From Persicitalea sp038235275 (GTDB lineage: Bacteria; Bacteroidota; Bacteroidia; Cytophagales; Spirosomataceae), in NCBI GenBank assembly GCA_038235275.1, contig JBBSUC010000026.1, positions 1 through 64,000 on the forward strand: a stretch of DNA of 64,000 bases, in the 5' to 3' direction. The notes under the pieces were generated by a model. The model did no database searches, was not told the origin of the DNA, and worked only from the letters and a program-made list of their open reading frames with translations. Positions 26,657 to 35,397 of the stretch are shown in pieces (positions within the stretch are counted from its first letter, which is position 1; the number at the start of each line of letters is the position of its first letter). The position numbers and the translations under genes are program-made.

Positions 26657-27448
26657 TCAAAGTTCCCGAATCCAAATGTTCCGAAAGCTAATCGGTTCGC
26701 TGGGGTCACCGTGATCCTGGAGTTTGATGGGCGACTTGCCGTGGGCTTGTCGGTAGGCGGGCAGGCCGATGTACTGCGTCGGGCCGCTGAGGATGGTGTT
26801 GTTTTGGACTACGATGCCATTTTGCAGCAGGGTGATACGGGCGGGCGTGAATACGGAACCGTCTTCCTTGAAGCGCGGGGCGGTGAAGATCACGTCATAG
26901 ACGTTCCACGCGCCGGGTTTGCGGGTGACGTTGCGGAGAGGCGGGGTTTGTTTGTAAATACTGCCCGCCTGGCCGTTGGCGTAAGTGCGGTTGTCATACG
27001 AATCCATGATTTGCAACTCGTAACCCGCGTCGCCTTTGCCCAGTGAAGCCAGGAACAAACCGCTATTGCCCCGCGCCTGGCCTTTTCCGGTGATGCCGGC
27101 GGGAACTTTCCACTCGATGTGAAGTTGGTAATCTTCGAAAGACTGCTTGGTTTCTATATTACCGGTGCCTTTTTTCACCGTGAAGGTACCGTCATTGTTC
27201 ACCGTCCAGCCAGCGGCTTTGGCGTGGTCGTTCACCGACACCCACTGGTCGAGGTTCTTACCATCGAAAAGCATAATGGCGTCGGAAGGCGGCGCATTTT
27301 CGGGAACGCTGACGGATTTGACCTCCGGCTCCCAGAATTCGGTCATGGCCGGCGTCATGTCCGGGGCTTTGGGAACATCCTGGGCAAAACCCTGCCCCGT
27401 AGCGAGGCAGACGGCACAAATTCCAAGGGTGATTTTATTAAAGCGCAT
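26657..27448 (-). CDS. Secreted DUF1080 (3-keto-disaccharide hydrolase domain) protein
   Basis: 263 residues with a signal peptide ending GFAQ. Concanavalin-like DUF1080 signature: DAIMLFDGKNLDQWVSVND, FTVKKGTGNIETKQSFEDYQLHIEWKVP, RGNSGLFL, YELQIMDSYDN and ISFRNIWIREL at the C-terminus. Members are linked to hydrolysis of 3-keto-glycosides in the periplasm. No partner dehydrogenase is next to it; the Gfo/Idh and TIM-barrel genes at 56.9-59 kb could supply one. Confidence 0.88.
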   Translation of the reverse strand: MRFNKITLGICAVCLATGQGFAQDVPKAPDMTPAMTEFWEPEVKSVSVPENAPPSDAIMLFDGKNLDQWVSVNDHAKAAGWTVNNDGTFTVKKGTGNIETKQSFEDYQLHIEWKVPAGITGKGQARGNSGLFLASLGKGDAGYELQIMDSYDNRTYANGQAGSIYKQTPPLRNVTRKPGAWNVYDVIFTAPRFKEDGSVFTPARITLLQNGIVVQNNTILSGPTQYIGLPAYRQAHGKSPIKLQDHGDPSEPISFRNIWIREL

Positions 27449-27530
27449 AATTAAGTTTTTGATTAGTGGTATTCCAAACGGAAAATTTCTGCAAATTCAC
27501 ACTTTCCGACCAATTCAGCAAACAGCCCCC

Positions 27531-27731
27531 TTAATCCTCCTCTTCCAGGGTAAAAATCTCGTCGGCAGTTTTGGAAAACACACGGGCGATTTTCAGACCT
27601 AAAGTCAGCGAGGGTGAATATTTCTCGGCTTCAATAGCGTTGATGGTCTGCCGGGAGACCTGCACCCGCTCAGCCAGTTCGGCTTGCGTGATATTGAGAA
27701 TGGCCCGCTCTATTCTGATCCGGTTTTTCAT
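27531..27731 (-). CDS. Small XRE-family transcriptional regulator
   Basis: 66 residues, nearly all HTH: RIERAILNITQAELAERVQVSRQTINAIEAEKYSPSL then LKIARVFSKTADEIF, the YozG/Cro-C1 pattern. The start overlaps the membrane-protein stop by 4 bp (ATGA). Such stand-alone regulators usually control their own two-gene operon with a small membrane protein. Confidence 0.9.
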   Translation of the reverse strand: MKNRIRIERAILNITQAELAERVQVSRQTINAIEAEKYSPSLTLGLKIARVFSKTADEIFTLEEED

Positions 27732-28249
27732 AGCGCCAGGATTCTACTTTCGTTCCGATTTATTTCCCTGGTTTCTTGGTACAGCAACCAATGAAACCGT
27801 AAGACGAAAATTAGCAGTGGCGTGAACATATTATAGATCATCACGTTTAGAAAACTCATGCCGTACACGAAGGTGATGCACAGAGCCAATACCAGCGTGT
27901 TGCCATAGATGGCCCATTGCAGTGCTTCCAAACGCATTTGGGCGGTTCGTTCGTCTTCACTTTTCACGCGCGCGAAACCCACGATAAGCAACCCGGCGAG
28001 TACCATCAAAGAGACGATCTCGTCGATTAGCTGCAATGTGATACTCCCATCTTTATTGTGTTGAGTGAAATCCAGAATACTGTCCGTCTCCAGTGTTTTT
28101 GTACCAAAGGGCCAGGGGATCGTGACCTCCAGACTAAGCGGAAAGTCAGTATCCGTGACCATTTCCCAAATACCCACTGGAATACAAAGTGCCAGGAGTA
28201 CCCAACCAACGGGTTTCCAGCGATTAGGCAACAGATTTTTTGTTTTCAT
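27728..28249 (-). CDS. Four-helix membrane protein paired with the XRE regulator
   Basis: 173 residues. Helices at about 13-31, 76-94, 114-134 and 136-156. Between the first two is an extracytoplasmic loop with DTDFPLSLEVTIPWPFG. The family is not recognised by name, but a small multi-helix membrane protein preceding a 65-residue XRE regulator is a frequent Bacteroidota/Firmicutes arrangement. First gene of the pair; a palindrome lies 38 bp upstream of its start. Confidence 0.65.
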   Translation of the reverse strand: MKTKNLLPNRWKPVGWVLLALCIPVGIWEMVTDTDFPLSLEVTIPWPFGTKTLETDSILDFTQHNKDGSITLQLIDEIVSLMVLAGLLIVGFARVKSEDERTAQMRLEALQWAIYGNTLVLALCITFVYGMSFLNVMIYNMFTPLLIFVLRFHWLLYQETREINRNESRILAL

Positions 28250-28286
28250 GGCTAATAGATTTTAGGTGAAAGTTTATAAGGACAAA

Positions 28287-28304
28287 TGTAAAGTTTATTT
28301 TACA
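28287..28304 (-). promoter_or_regulatory. Palindrome TGTAAA-N6-TTTACA, likely XRE operator
   Basis: A perfect inverted repeat, TGTAAA (28287-28292) and TTTACA (28299-28304), in the AT-rich region upstream of the membrane-protein/XRE operon; a further TTTACAAAAAAG lies 15 bp beyond. Position and symmetry fit autoregulation by the XRE protein (inference). Confidence 0.5.
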
Positions 28305-28394
28305 TTAATGTCAAGTATTTTTTACAAAAAAGCAAAATTACTTTACCTTTCACGACCAGATTCATTATTCTCACGCCACACGGCCGCTTTTTAC

Positions 28395-28402
28395 TAATTT
28401 TG
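28395..28402 (+). promoter_or_regulatory. Putative -7 box of metG
   Basis: TAATTTTG matches TAnnTTTG, 54 bp before the metG ATG. The -33 box is not evident. Confidence 0.4.
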
Positions 28403-28455
28403 CGGAACCAATCTTTGTTACCTAGTAAGCTACCGATTTTACGATTTTCCAATAT

Positions 28456-30528
28456 ATGCCTTTGACCACTCCCCAACGCTACACCGTCACCGCCGCCCTA
28501 ATTTACGCCAATGGCCCCATCCATATCGGGCACTTGGCGGGATGCTACATTCCGGCGGATATTTATGTCCGATATTTAAGGTCGACGGGCGCGGAAGTTA
28601 CCTTCGTGAGCGGTACCGATGAGCACGGCGTGCCGATCACGATCCGGGCCAAAAAGGAAGGCGTCACGCCGCAGGAAGTGGTGGACAAGTACTACTCCCA
28701 AATCGCCGCTGCCTTTCAGGAATTGGGCGTTTCGTTCGACATCTATTCCCGCACCAGCAAGCCCGTCCACCATGAGACGTCGCAAGCTATTTTCAAGGAT
28801 TTGTACGAAAAGGATGTGTTCGTGGAAGAAACCACCGAGCAGTACTACGACGAAACCGCCCAGCAATTCCTGGCCGACCGCTACATCGTGGGTACCTGCC
28901 CGGTCTGCGCCAACCCCAATGCTTACGGCGACCAGTGCGAGCGTTGCGGCTCCACGCTCAGCCCGACCGAATTGATCGAGCCACGCTCTACCCTCTCGGA
29001 CACCGCGCCCGTGCTGCGGGCCACGACCAACTGGTTTTTGCCTTTGGACAAAATGCAGCCGCAGATTCAGGCTTATATTGACAGCCACCCCGAATGGAAA
29101 ACCAATGTAATCGGTCAGTGCCAGTCGTGGTTGAAAGAGGGCCTGAAACCCCGCGCCATGACCCGCGACCTGGATTGGGGAATTGCGGTGCCGCTACCCG
29201 GTACCGAGGGTAAAGTACTATATGTCTGGTTCGAGGCTCCAATTGGCTACATCTCCGCCACCAAGGATTGGCTCACGCAGAAAAACGGCAGCGACGCGGG
29301 CTGGGAAACCTGGTGGAAAGAAGACGACACCAAGCTGGTGCATTTTATTGGCAAAGACAATATCGTTTTTCACTGTCTCATTTTTCCGGCCACTTTAATG
29401 GCCGAGGGTGGCTATATTCTGCCCGATCAGGTTCCCGCCAATGAATTTATGAACCTGGAAGGCGACAAGATTTCAACCTCCCGCAATTGGGCCGTGTGGC
29501 TGCACGAGTACCTGGAAGAATTTCCCGGCAAACAAGATGTGCTACGTTACGTTCTCACGGCCAACGCCCCCGAAACCAAGGACAGTGAGTTTACCTGGAA
29601 GGATTTCCAGACCCGCAACAACAGCGAACTGGTGGGCATTTTTGGCAATTTTGTGAACCGGGCCATGATCCTGACGCAGAAGTTTTGTGAGGGTAAGGTG
29701 CCAGCAATAAGTGAGTTGCAGCAAATTGATAGAGATACGCTCGAAGACCTGGCCGCTTTTCCCGCCCGCATCGCCGAGGCGCTGGAAAACTACCGCTTCC
29801 GCGAAGGACTGACGCTGGTGATGGATCTGGCGCGGCTGGGCAACAAGTACCTGGCCGAAACGCAACCCTGGCACGCTATCAAGACCGATACCGATGGCAG
29901 CACCGACCGCCGCGTGGACACAATCATGAACATCGCACTGCAAATCACGGCTTCGCTGGCGATTGTGGCTGAGCCATTCCTGCCCTTCACCGCCGCCAAA
30001 ATCAATGAGCAGTTGGGTTTCAACCAAAAGCCCTGGACCGAGGCCGGACGCGCCGACTTGCTTCCTAACGGACACGCGCTGGGCGAGTCGAGCCTGCTTT
30101 TTGAAAAAATTGAAGACGAGGCCATCCAAAAACAAATCGAAAAACTCCACGAGGCCAAACGCATGAACGAACTCGAAAGCAAGCACGTCCCCGAGGTACG
30201 AGCGGAAATACAATTTGACGATTTTGCCAAAATGGACATCCGCGTCGCGACCGTGCTGGAAGCCGAAGCGGTGCCGAAGAGCAAAAAACTTCTGAAAATA
30301 AAGCTGGATATTGGACTGGAAGAACGTACTGTGCTGAGTGGCATCGCCGAACATTTCTCGCCCGAGGAGGTAACGGGCCGGCAGGTGCTGTACCTGGCTA
30401 ACCTAGCCCCGCGCAAAATGATGGGTACCGAGTCGCAGGGCATGATTCTGATGGCTGAGGACCGCGACGGGAGTTTGTCGTTCCTGCAGCCCGGCAAAAA
30501 AATCTGGAATGGCGGCACAGTGAGTTAA
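28456..30528 (+). CDS. metG: Methionyl-tRNA synthetase with C-terminal tRNA-binding domain
   Basis: 690 residues. Class I synthetase that charges tRNA-Met. HIGH motif 23-26 (PIHIGHLAG), four zinc cysteines C148, C151, C161 and C164, and a KMSKS variant KISTS at 338-342. The anticodon-binding helices are followed by a linker and an EMAP/Trbp111-like tRNA-binding domain (about 585-690: FAKMDIRVATVLEAE, GTESQGMILMAED), as in the long bacterial MetRS. Single-gene unit with its own terminator. Confidence 0.97.
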   Translation: MPLTTPQRYTVTAALIYANGPIHIGHLAGCYIPADIYVRYLRSTGAEVTFVSGTDEHGVPITIRAKKEGVTPQEVVDKYYSQIAAAFQELGVSFDIYSRTSKPVHHETSQAIFKDLYEKDVFVEETTEQYYDETAQQFLADRYIVGTCPVCANPNAYGDQCERCGSTLSPTELIEPRSTLSDTAPVLRATTNWFLPLDKMQPQIQAYIDSHPEWKTNVIGQCQSWLKEGLKPRAMTRDLDWGIAVPLPGTEGKVLYVWFEAPIGYISATKDWLTQKNGSDAGWETWWKEDDTKLVHFIGKDNIVFHCLIFPATLMAEGGYILPDQVPANEFMNLEGDKISTSRNWAVWLHEYLEEFPGKQDVLRYVLTANAPETKDSEFTWKDFQTRNNSELVGIFGNFVNRAMILTQKFCEGKVPAISELQQIDRDTLEDLAAFPARIAEALENYRFREGLTLVMDLARLGNKYLAETQPWHAIKTDTDGSTDRRVDTIMNIALQITASLAIVAEPFLPFTAAKINEQLGFNQKPWTEAGRADLLPNGHALGESSLLFEKIEDEAIQKQIEKLHEAKRMNELESKHVPEVRAEIQFDDFAKMDIRVATVLEAEAVPKSKKLLKIKLDIGLEERTVLSGIAEHFSPEEVTGRQVLYLANLAPRKMMGTESQGMILMAEDRDGSLSFLQPGKKIWNGGTVS

Positions 30529-30532
30529 CGCA

Positions 30533-30567
30533 AAAAATCCCCCGACTCAAAAGAATCGGGGGATTTT
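30533..30567. terminator. Bidirectional terminator between metG and hsp20
   Basis: Stem AATCCCCCGA (30536-30545) with TCGGGGGATT (30556-30565), A-run before and T-run after, so it works on both strands for the convergent metG and small heat-shock genes. Confidence 0.9.
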
Positions 30568-30597
30568 GGATTACTATAAACAATTTTCAAATCTTGC

Positions 30598-31002
30598 TTA
30601 CCAGCGTTCGATGTTCACTTTGCGGTGAAAATCCTGCTGGGTTTGGTCGGAGGGCAGGTCTAGTTTCAAATAACGCTGGTCTTCGTCGTAGCGGGCCGAA
30701 ATACTTTCCACGTCCACATCGGCGGGGATTTGCATCTTGCTGATAAAGCGAATAGAGCGCATTTCGCTGGTTTCGCCTTCATTTTTGCCAAAAATCGGCA
30801 GCAGGTGATAAATCATCAATTTATCTTTCAAAATCTCGACCTGCAATTCGTCGGGTTCGATGCCGGGGGCTTTCACCGTTACTTCGTAGCCATTCTCTCG
30901 GTTTTCTATGTTCAGGATGGGCTGACTCATGCCGCCGTTGGCGGTGTTCATAAAGTCGATGCTCATCAGCATTTCTTGCGGGATATTCAGTTTCGTTTTC
31001 AT
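30598..31002 (-). CDS. Small heat-shock protein (Hsp20/alpha-crystallin)
   Basis: 134 residues. Alpha-crystallin domain: PILNIENRENGYEVTVKAPGIEPDELQVEILKDKLMIYHLL, then IRFISKMQIPADVDVESISARYD and YLKLDLPSD. ATP-independent chaperone that holds unfolding proteins in the cytoplasm. The usual AxxxxGxL motif is degenerate (SARYDEDQRYLKL). Stands alone; the upstream 254 bp (31003-31256) hold nothing I can identify. Confidence 0.9.
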   Translation of the reverse strand: MKTKLNIPQEMLMSIDFMNTANGGMSQPILNIENRENGYEVTVKAPGIEPDELQVEILKDKLMIYHLLPIFGKNEGETSEMRSIRFISKMQIPADVDVESISARYDEDQRYLKLDLPSDQTQQDFHRKVNIERW

Positions 31003-31256
31003 GAGCTGGGTTTTTAAATCTTACAGGGATAAGAGATAAAAACTACGTTCCAGTTTAATGGCCGAGCGTTGGCCACTACGCACGCAACGATGATTCCCTG
31101 ACGCTCCGTCCTCGGTAATAGGCTGTCGTTTAGTCTTGTATATAACTAACGGACAGGATGAGAGATCGAATTGAATAGAATCAAGTACTGACATAATCGC
31201 CGATCAAAATATTAAAAGCGCCATTTTGGCAATAAATAGCATAGTATCAAGGTTAG

Positions 31257-32010
31257 TTATTTTTCCAGGATGGCCAATGCTTTCTTGCCCGTTTCGTTCT
31301 CGGGATTGAGTTCCAGCGATTTCTTGTAGTTTTTTATGGCCAGTTTTTTGTCTCCCGCCAAGGCGTAGCCTTCGCCCAGGCTGTCGTAGGTATTCCAGGA
31401 GTTCGGACTGTGTTTTACAATCAAGGCAAGCAGGTCGATGGCTCGCTCACGCGTTCCTCTTTGAGTAAATCATAGCCGATGGTGTTCAATTCGTACTCGC
31501 GGTATGGAGCCTTGACAGTGTAGGTGTCTGTTGTCACTCTGATCTGATTGGCCATTTTCCATACCTTGTTTTCCTGCATAAATACCGCATACGTGTGAAT
31601 ATTGGTAACAAGCGTATCATTGTCTTGCAATCGCCAATGTTCGTCAACTTCGAGAAAAGCTATAGTGCCTGACGTTCGGATGTGAACATTGTCGAAAGTT
31701 AGCAGCAAACTATCGGCCTTACCCCTTTCCTGGTTATTCTTTTTGACCTGGGCTATCAAATCTTCCCAACCTACCTGCTGGGAATACTCGAACTTATCAA
31801 TTGAAGAACGGCTACTGTGGGCATCTTTGATCCAGTACTTTTGCCAGGCATCAACATCAGCCTTCGCATAGTAGGCCATTGCTTTGCCCCGCAATACGTT
31901 CAAGAGTTCGGTTTCCAGCGATGTTTGGGCAGTAGCCCAGCGACAGTTAGGAGCGAAAGAGCAAAGACAATACTTGTAAAAATGAGTTGAAAGTAGCGTT
32001 TGGTTTTCAT
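31257..32010 (-). pseudogene. Secreted SnoaL-like/TPR protein with two frameshifts
   Basis: Three frames join into one expected protein. From the ATG at 32010 a signal peptide reads MKTKRYFQLIFTSIVFALS..TVAG, then the frame must shift at a GGG run (about 31950) to continue ATAQTSLETELLNVLRGKAMAYYAKADVDAWQ and a SnoaL-like nuclear-transport-factor domain. A second shift near 31450 is needed to pass from GYDLLKEERV into RAIDLLALIVKHS, NSWNTYDSLGEGYAL and a TPR ending AILEK at 31257. Adding one base at each site gives exactly 252 codons. Either a decayed gene or two sequencing errors; the neighbouring remnant makes decay likely. Confidence 0.75.
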
Positions 32011-32104
32011 GAGAATGGTTTGTTAAGTTGTCAGTGATATCGGAGTAAAAATTTCCTTGTGGATATTCCTGTTCGGCGTGTAGGCGTTACGAATCGACCA
32101 ACTT

Positions 32105-32663
32105 CTACCGAAGCGCCAAACTAATCGCCTCCTGCGAAGAGTTGACGTGTAGCTTCTCGTAGATATTCCGCAGGTGGGCGTTGACAGTGTTGTAGCTGAT
32201 CGAGCAAGCTTCGGCGATCATTTTGTAGCTGTGGCCATCCACGAGGTATTTCAGGATTCCCTTTTCCCGCTTCGAGAGGTCGCAGAACTTCGTCTGCGGG
32301 CTTTGGTGGGCCTGGAAAAACGTCAGCACATTGCGGGCGATGCTGGGACTCATGGGCGAGCCGCCCGTATAGACCTCCGCGATGGCTTCCAGCACTTTGT
32401 CGGGCGGGGTGCCTTTGAGGATGTAGCCCGACGCCCCGGCGCAGATCGCCGCAAATACCTTATCGTCATCCTCGAACACCGCAGTTGTGGATGAATTCTT
32501 TCGGGATTAGGAAAAGCCCGCGTTGCTGCTCGACGCTCAGCGTACGTTCGGGACTAAGCTCCTTTTTGAAGCGCAGCTCGATGTGACGGCTGCCGAGCAT
32601 GGTATCGGCAAACGCCCGGATTTTCTCCACGAAGTCAATGGCGCGGTCATTAAGGTTCACCAC
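32105..32663 (-). pseudogene. Remnant of a histidine kinase-response regulator pair fused by a deletion
   Basis: 32663-32466 encodes a piece of a LytS/NarX-type kinase just before the N-box (VVNLNDRAIDFVEKIRAFAD..LFLIPKEFIHN). It breaks off at HN and, in another frame, continues as the second half of a NarL-type receiver (AVFEDDDKVFAAICAGASGYILKG) and a full LuxR HTH (LSKREKGILKYLVDGHSYKMIAEA..YNTVNAHLRNIYEKLHV) to the stop at 32105. The kinase ATP-binding core and the receiver's phosphorylatable Asp are gone, and the kinase 5' part is missing. An ATG could still yield a 124-residue HTH fragment. Confidence 0.8.
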
Positions 32664-32664
32664 C

Positions 32665-32958
32665 CTACTGCGCCCGCAATTCCCCGATATTTTGTACGAT
32701 CACCTCGAAACCTTGGTACCTATCGGGAATCTTATTCGTCAGGGAAGCCGAGTCCGCGCCGGTGAACACGACAATACAGTCCTCGTCTTTTTTGTTCTTG
32801 CCCTGCCCCACACCCTGCACCCCGTTTATTTTCATAAATTCGGTGCTCGCCGCGTCCACAGCAGCATCTATTTTTTTCATATCCGTATTGTTTTCACGAT
32901 TAACCTGGCAGCCTAAACATTCTCCCAGGATTATCAGCAGTAACAAGGCTTTTTTCAT
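32665..32958 (-). CDS. Small lipoprotein sharing a module with the adjacent protease
   Basis: 97 residues from the ATG at 32958. Signal peptide with a lipobox-like LGECLGC. The mature part, KINGVQGVGQGKNKKDEDCIVVFTGADSASLTNKIPDRYQGFEVIVQNIGELRAQ in sense, is a compact alpha/beta unit that resembles residues 28-88 of the protease at 33013-33945 (NVVGVGLGHKVKNG..LLVFVEQKV). It may be a stand-alone regulatory or propeptide-like module. The kinase remnant abuts its stop codon, so a slight 3' truncation cannot be excluded. Confidence 0.6.
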   Translation of the reverse strand: MKKALLLLIILGECLGCQVNRENNTDMKKIDAAVDAASTEFMKINGVQGVGQGKNKKDEDCIVVFTGADSASLTNKIPDRYQGFEVIVQNIGELRAQ

Positions 32959-33012
32959 GGCAAGGCCGAGTTTTAGCGGGGAGGCGACCACGCCGCCGCC
33001 TCTCCGCAGCCA

Positions 33013-33945
33013 TCAGGCAAAATCAATATTCAAAGCGCTCATCACCGCTGAAATTGGGTTGAGGATGGTGGCCGAAGTGGAACCCGCAAACAGCAATCCC
33101 ACGGCATTGCCGTTCATGTCCAGCACCAGGCTGCCCGAATCGCCGCCCGCGCTCATGCCCGTGGTGACGATCTGGTTCACGAAGCGGGCCGTCCCAAATG
33201 TTCCGTAACCCACGTTGATGGTGGCATTGATGGCAACTACTTTGCCGCGCGTGTAGCCCGTGGTGCGTCCCGACTTCTGCAACTGGCCACCGACGCCGAC
33301 CATACTTATGGCCTTGGGGTGACCGATGCCGTGGATTTCGCCGCTGAAGTATTCCAGGAAGTCGATTTCGGCAATGGCGCAGTCCACCGTGTTGTTGGCC
33401 GTAGTGGAGAAGACGATGGGAACGAAGCGAGACAGTCGCCCCACTTTGTCGGCACTCGTACCGCCGTCGTAGGGTCCGGGCTGATAGATGGCATCGTTGA
33501 TGGCCGCCGCGCCACTGTTGGCCAGCACGTGGCAGTTGCTCAGCACGTAGTACTTGGCTGGCGCGGTGGCGCTGCGGTCCATAGTCAGGGCCGCCGCCGT
33601 ACCGGCTGTGACCTTATAGTGGGCGATGCTGAACCCCGCCGGAAAAGGCCGCAGGCGGTTGTTCAGCACCGGGTCAGTTTGGGCGTACACGGGACCGATC
33701 TCCACCACATCGGTTTTTATTTTGTCGATGGTGGCCGGCACGATTTCTGATTTTTTGAGATCTTCTTTCTCCACTTTCTGCTCTACGAATACCAGCAGCG
33801 TTTTCTCCGAAGATTCCTTGCCATTCTTCACTTTGTGGCCCAGTCCCACGCCGACCACGTTCGGAAGGTCCATCAGTTCCTCCTGCTTGCTTTCCTGCAC
33901 GGCGCTAAGCGCTTCCATTTCTTCGTCCATTTTGTAATTTTCCAT
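33013..33945 (-). CDS. Trypsin-like serine protease (Nal1-like)
   Basis: 310 residues, no signal peptide. The N-terminal module (about 25-88) carries NVVGVGLGHK. Peptidase core: YYVLSNCHVLAN (His139), DCAIAEID (Asp188 or Asp195), GRTTGYTRGKV and GMSAGGDSGSLVL (Ser270), giving a chymotrypsin-fold triad like that of Nal1-type proteases. Probably cytoplasmic unless exported by another route. It follows the DUF2589 cassette by 87 bp on the same strand and is followed by the lipoprotein with a similar N-terminal module; together they may form one functional unit. Confidence 0.8.
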   Translation of the reverse strand: MENYKMDEEMEALSAVQESKQEELMDLPNVVGVGLGHKVKNGKESSEKTLLVFVEQKVEKEDLKKSEIVPATIDKIKTDVVEIGPVYAQTDPVLNNRLRPFPAGFSIAHYKVTAGTAAALTMDRSATAPAKYYVLSNCHVLANSGAAAINDAIYQPGPYDGGTSADKVGRLSRFVPIVFSTTANNTVDCAIAEIDFLEYFSGEIHGIGHPKAISMVGVGGQLQKSGRTTGYTRGKVVAINATINVGYGTFGTARFVNQIVTTGMSAGGDSGSLVLDMNGNAVGLLFAGSTSATILNPISAVMSALNIDFA

Positions 33946-34032
33946 AATAAATTGTTTTAAAGGGTTTAGTAATAGTTAGAAATCAGATTATTGGCGACCA
34001 TACGGTGTTACCAAATTTTTGCCCAGCCTCTT

Positions 34033-34608
34033 TCAGAAAATCTGATCGAGCACTTTGTCGAGCATAATGACCGCGTCGGTGGCCGAGCTGCTGAGGATGA
34101 TTTTTTTCTGGAAAAGTTCCAGGTTCGGCTCTTCGCCGATGGTTTTCCAGATTTTTTCCAAATCCTCCTGCCCGTTCCGGTTGCGGAGGGTGGCTTCGTC
34201 GATCAGCCGCATTTGCAGCACGTTCAGCACCAATTGCTTGACCAGTTCCTCCGAGGCATCGAGGTTACTTTTAACTTTTGAATACTCTTCTTCCAGCCCC
34301 GCCGCCAACTGCTGGAGGCTGCGGTAGGTTTGGGTGTTTTGGATGCTGCGCCTTTCCCGCGCGATTTTGAGGAAAGTCTGCGGATGGTAGCCCCGGCGGA
34401 GTGTACCGAGGTCGGCCTGGCAGATGCTCACCTTGGCCGCATGGTCGGGCTGTTGGCTTTCGACGTAGTAATTCCCGGCTTTTTCCAGCAGTTCCTCCGT
34501 CTTTGGGCCAAAATCAAAGCCTCCCGCCGTGTAAACCGCCAATGCGTCCGAGACGTCTTCCAGCATTTCGCCGAGCCGCTGGATTTTCTGATGGAGCAGA
34601 GGAATCAT
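34033..34608 (-). CDS. Uncharacterised helical protein of the DUF2589 cassette
   Basis: 191 residues, largely helical, no signal or membrane segment. Segments such as HQKIQRLGEMLEDVSDALAVY and LQQLAAGLEEEYSKVKSNLDASEELVKQLVLNVLQMRL look like coiled coil. I do not recognise the family. The start is 2 bp after the stop of the 244-residue gene, which indicates tight coupling. It is probably a structural or assembly partner of the two upstream proteins. Confidence 0.5.
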   Translation of the reverse strand: MIPLLHQKIQRLGEMLEDVSDALAVYTAGGFDFGPKTEELLEKAGNYYVESQQPDHAAKVSICQADLGTLRRGYHPQTFLKIARERRSIQNTQTYRSLQQLAAGLEEEYSKVKSNLDASEELVKQLVLNVLQMRLIDEATLRNRNGQEDLEKIWKTIGEEPNLELFQKKIILSSSATDAVIMLDKVLDQIF

Positions 34609-34610
34609 AG

Positions 34611-35345
34611 CTATTCAAAATCGACGGTGAAGGACTCACGCCCATCGGCATCTTTTACGGAATTGACGAAAATTCCCTCTTCGGTGATTTTAGCCTTGAT
34701 TTGGAAGAGCGAAGCGGCGTTCGACCCATCCTTGACCGCCGCCGTTTCAGGATTGATCAGTAAGCCCGTCAGCGTGCTTTTGCCGACTTTGATATTGAAA
34801 AGCACAAAAGCCGTGAATCCTTTGACGGTGCTGGCGTAGTGCTCTTTGCCCGGAAACTTCCGCAGGTAGCCTTCCAGGGTTTGACTGCTGACCAGCATCG
34901 CGTCGATGGCAGTCGGCAAATTCTGCGCGATTCGGGCGGACACGTTCCGGCGTAGCGTATCGTAGTCCGTCGATGATTCGCCCGACACTTCTTCGGTTAC
35001 TCCCTTGTACAAGTCTTCCAATACCCGTCGGGCTTTATCCTCCACCTTGATCTCTTTTCCGGAAAATATTGGCGCGAATGCCCGATCGAATTCACTTTGA
35101 AATTGATTGGTGAACTCATCTGGCTCAACCTTGAAGGTGTACGCATTGTCGTAGTTGGCGTCGGCCACCAGCACGGGAATCGTCAGTTCCATTTCGGGAA
35201 TTCTGAATCGGGGTACCGAGAAATGCCGCAGCAGTTCGTCCTTGGCGTAGCCCTTGGCTATTTCGATGGACGTGGCGTCGGCGTGCTGCCGGGCACGGGT
35301 CATCTCCCCGTAAATAAAGCTCATGTACTCTCCCAGCGTGATCAT
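34611..35345 (-). CDS. Uncharacterised protein of the DUF2589 cassette
   Basis: 244 residues. Begins MITLGEYMSFIYGEMTRARQHADATSIEIAKGYAKDELLRHFSVPRFRIPEMELTIPVLV in sense, i.e. an N-terminal helix pair then beta-strands; the 'VPRFRIPEMELTIPV' strand resembles the VPSLRI/PIPSIRI strand of DUF2589 proteins. The second half alternates helices and strands. No family name recognised; possibly a distant relative or partner of the DUF2589 protein encoded 52 bp upstream. Confidence 0.5.
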   Translation of the reverse strand: MITLGEYMSFIYGEMTRARQHADATSIEIAKGYAKDELLRHFSVPRFRIPEMELTIPVLVADANYDNAYTFKVEPDEFTNQFQSEFDRAFAPIFSGKEIKVEDKARRVLEDLYKGVTEEVSGESSTDYDTLRRNVSARIAQNLPTAIDAMLVSSQTLEGYLRKFPGKEHYASTVKGFTAFVLFNIKVGKSTLTGLLINPETAAVKDGSNAASLFQIKAKITEEGIFVNSVKDADGRESFTVDFE

Positions 35346-35397
35346 GTCCGGTCATCGTTTTTTGATAAATGCCAAGCGGTAATGCCGCCCGAAAAAC

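Noticed and set aside
29542..30354. Minus-strand open frame opposite metG
   Set aside because: Mirror reading of metG with biased composition; no start context or family.
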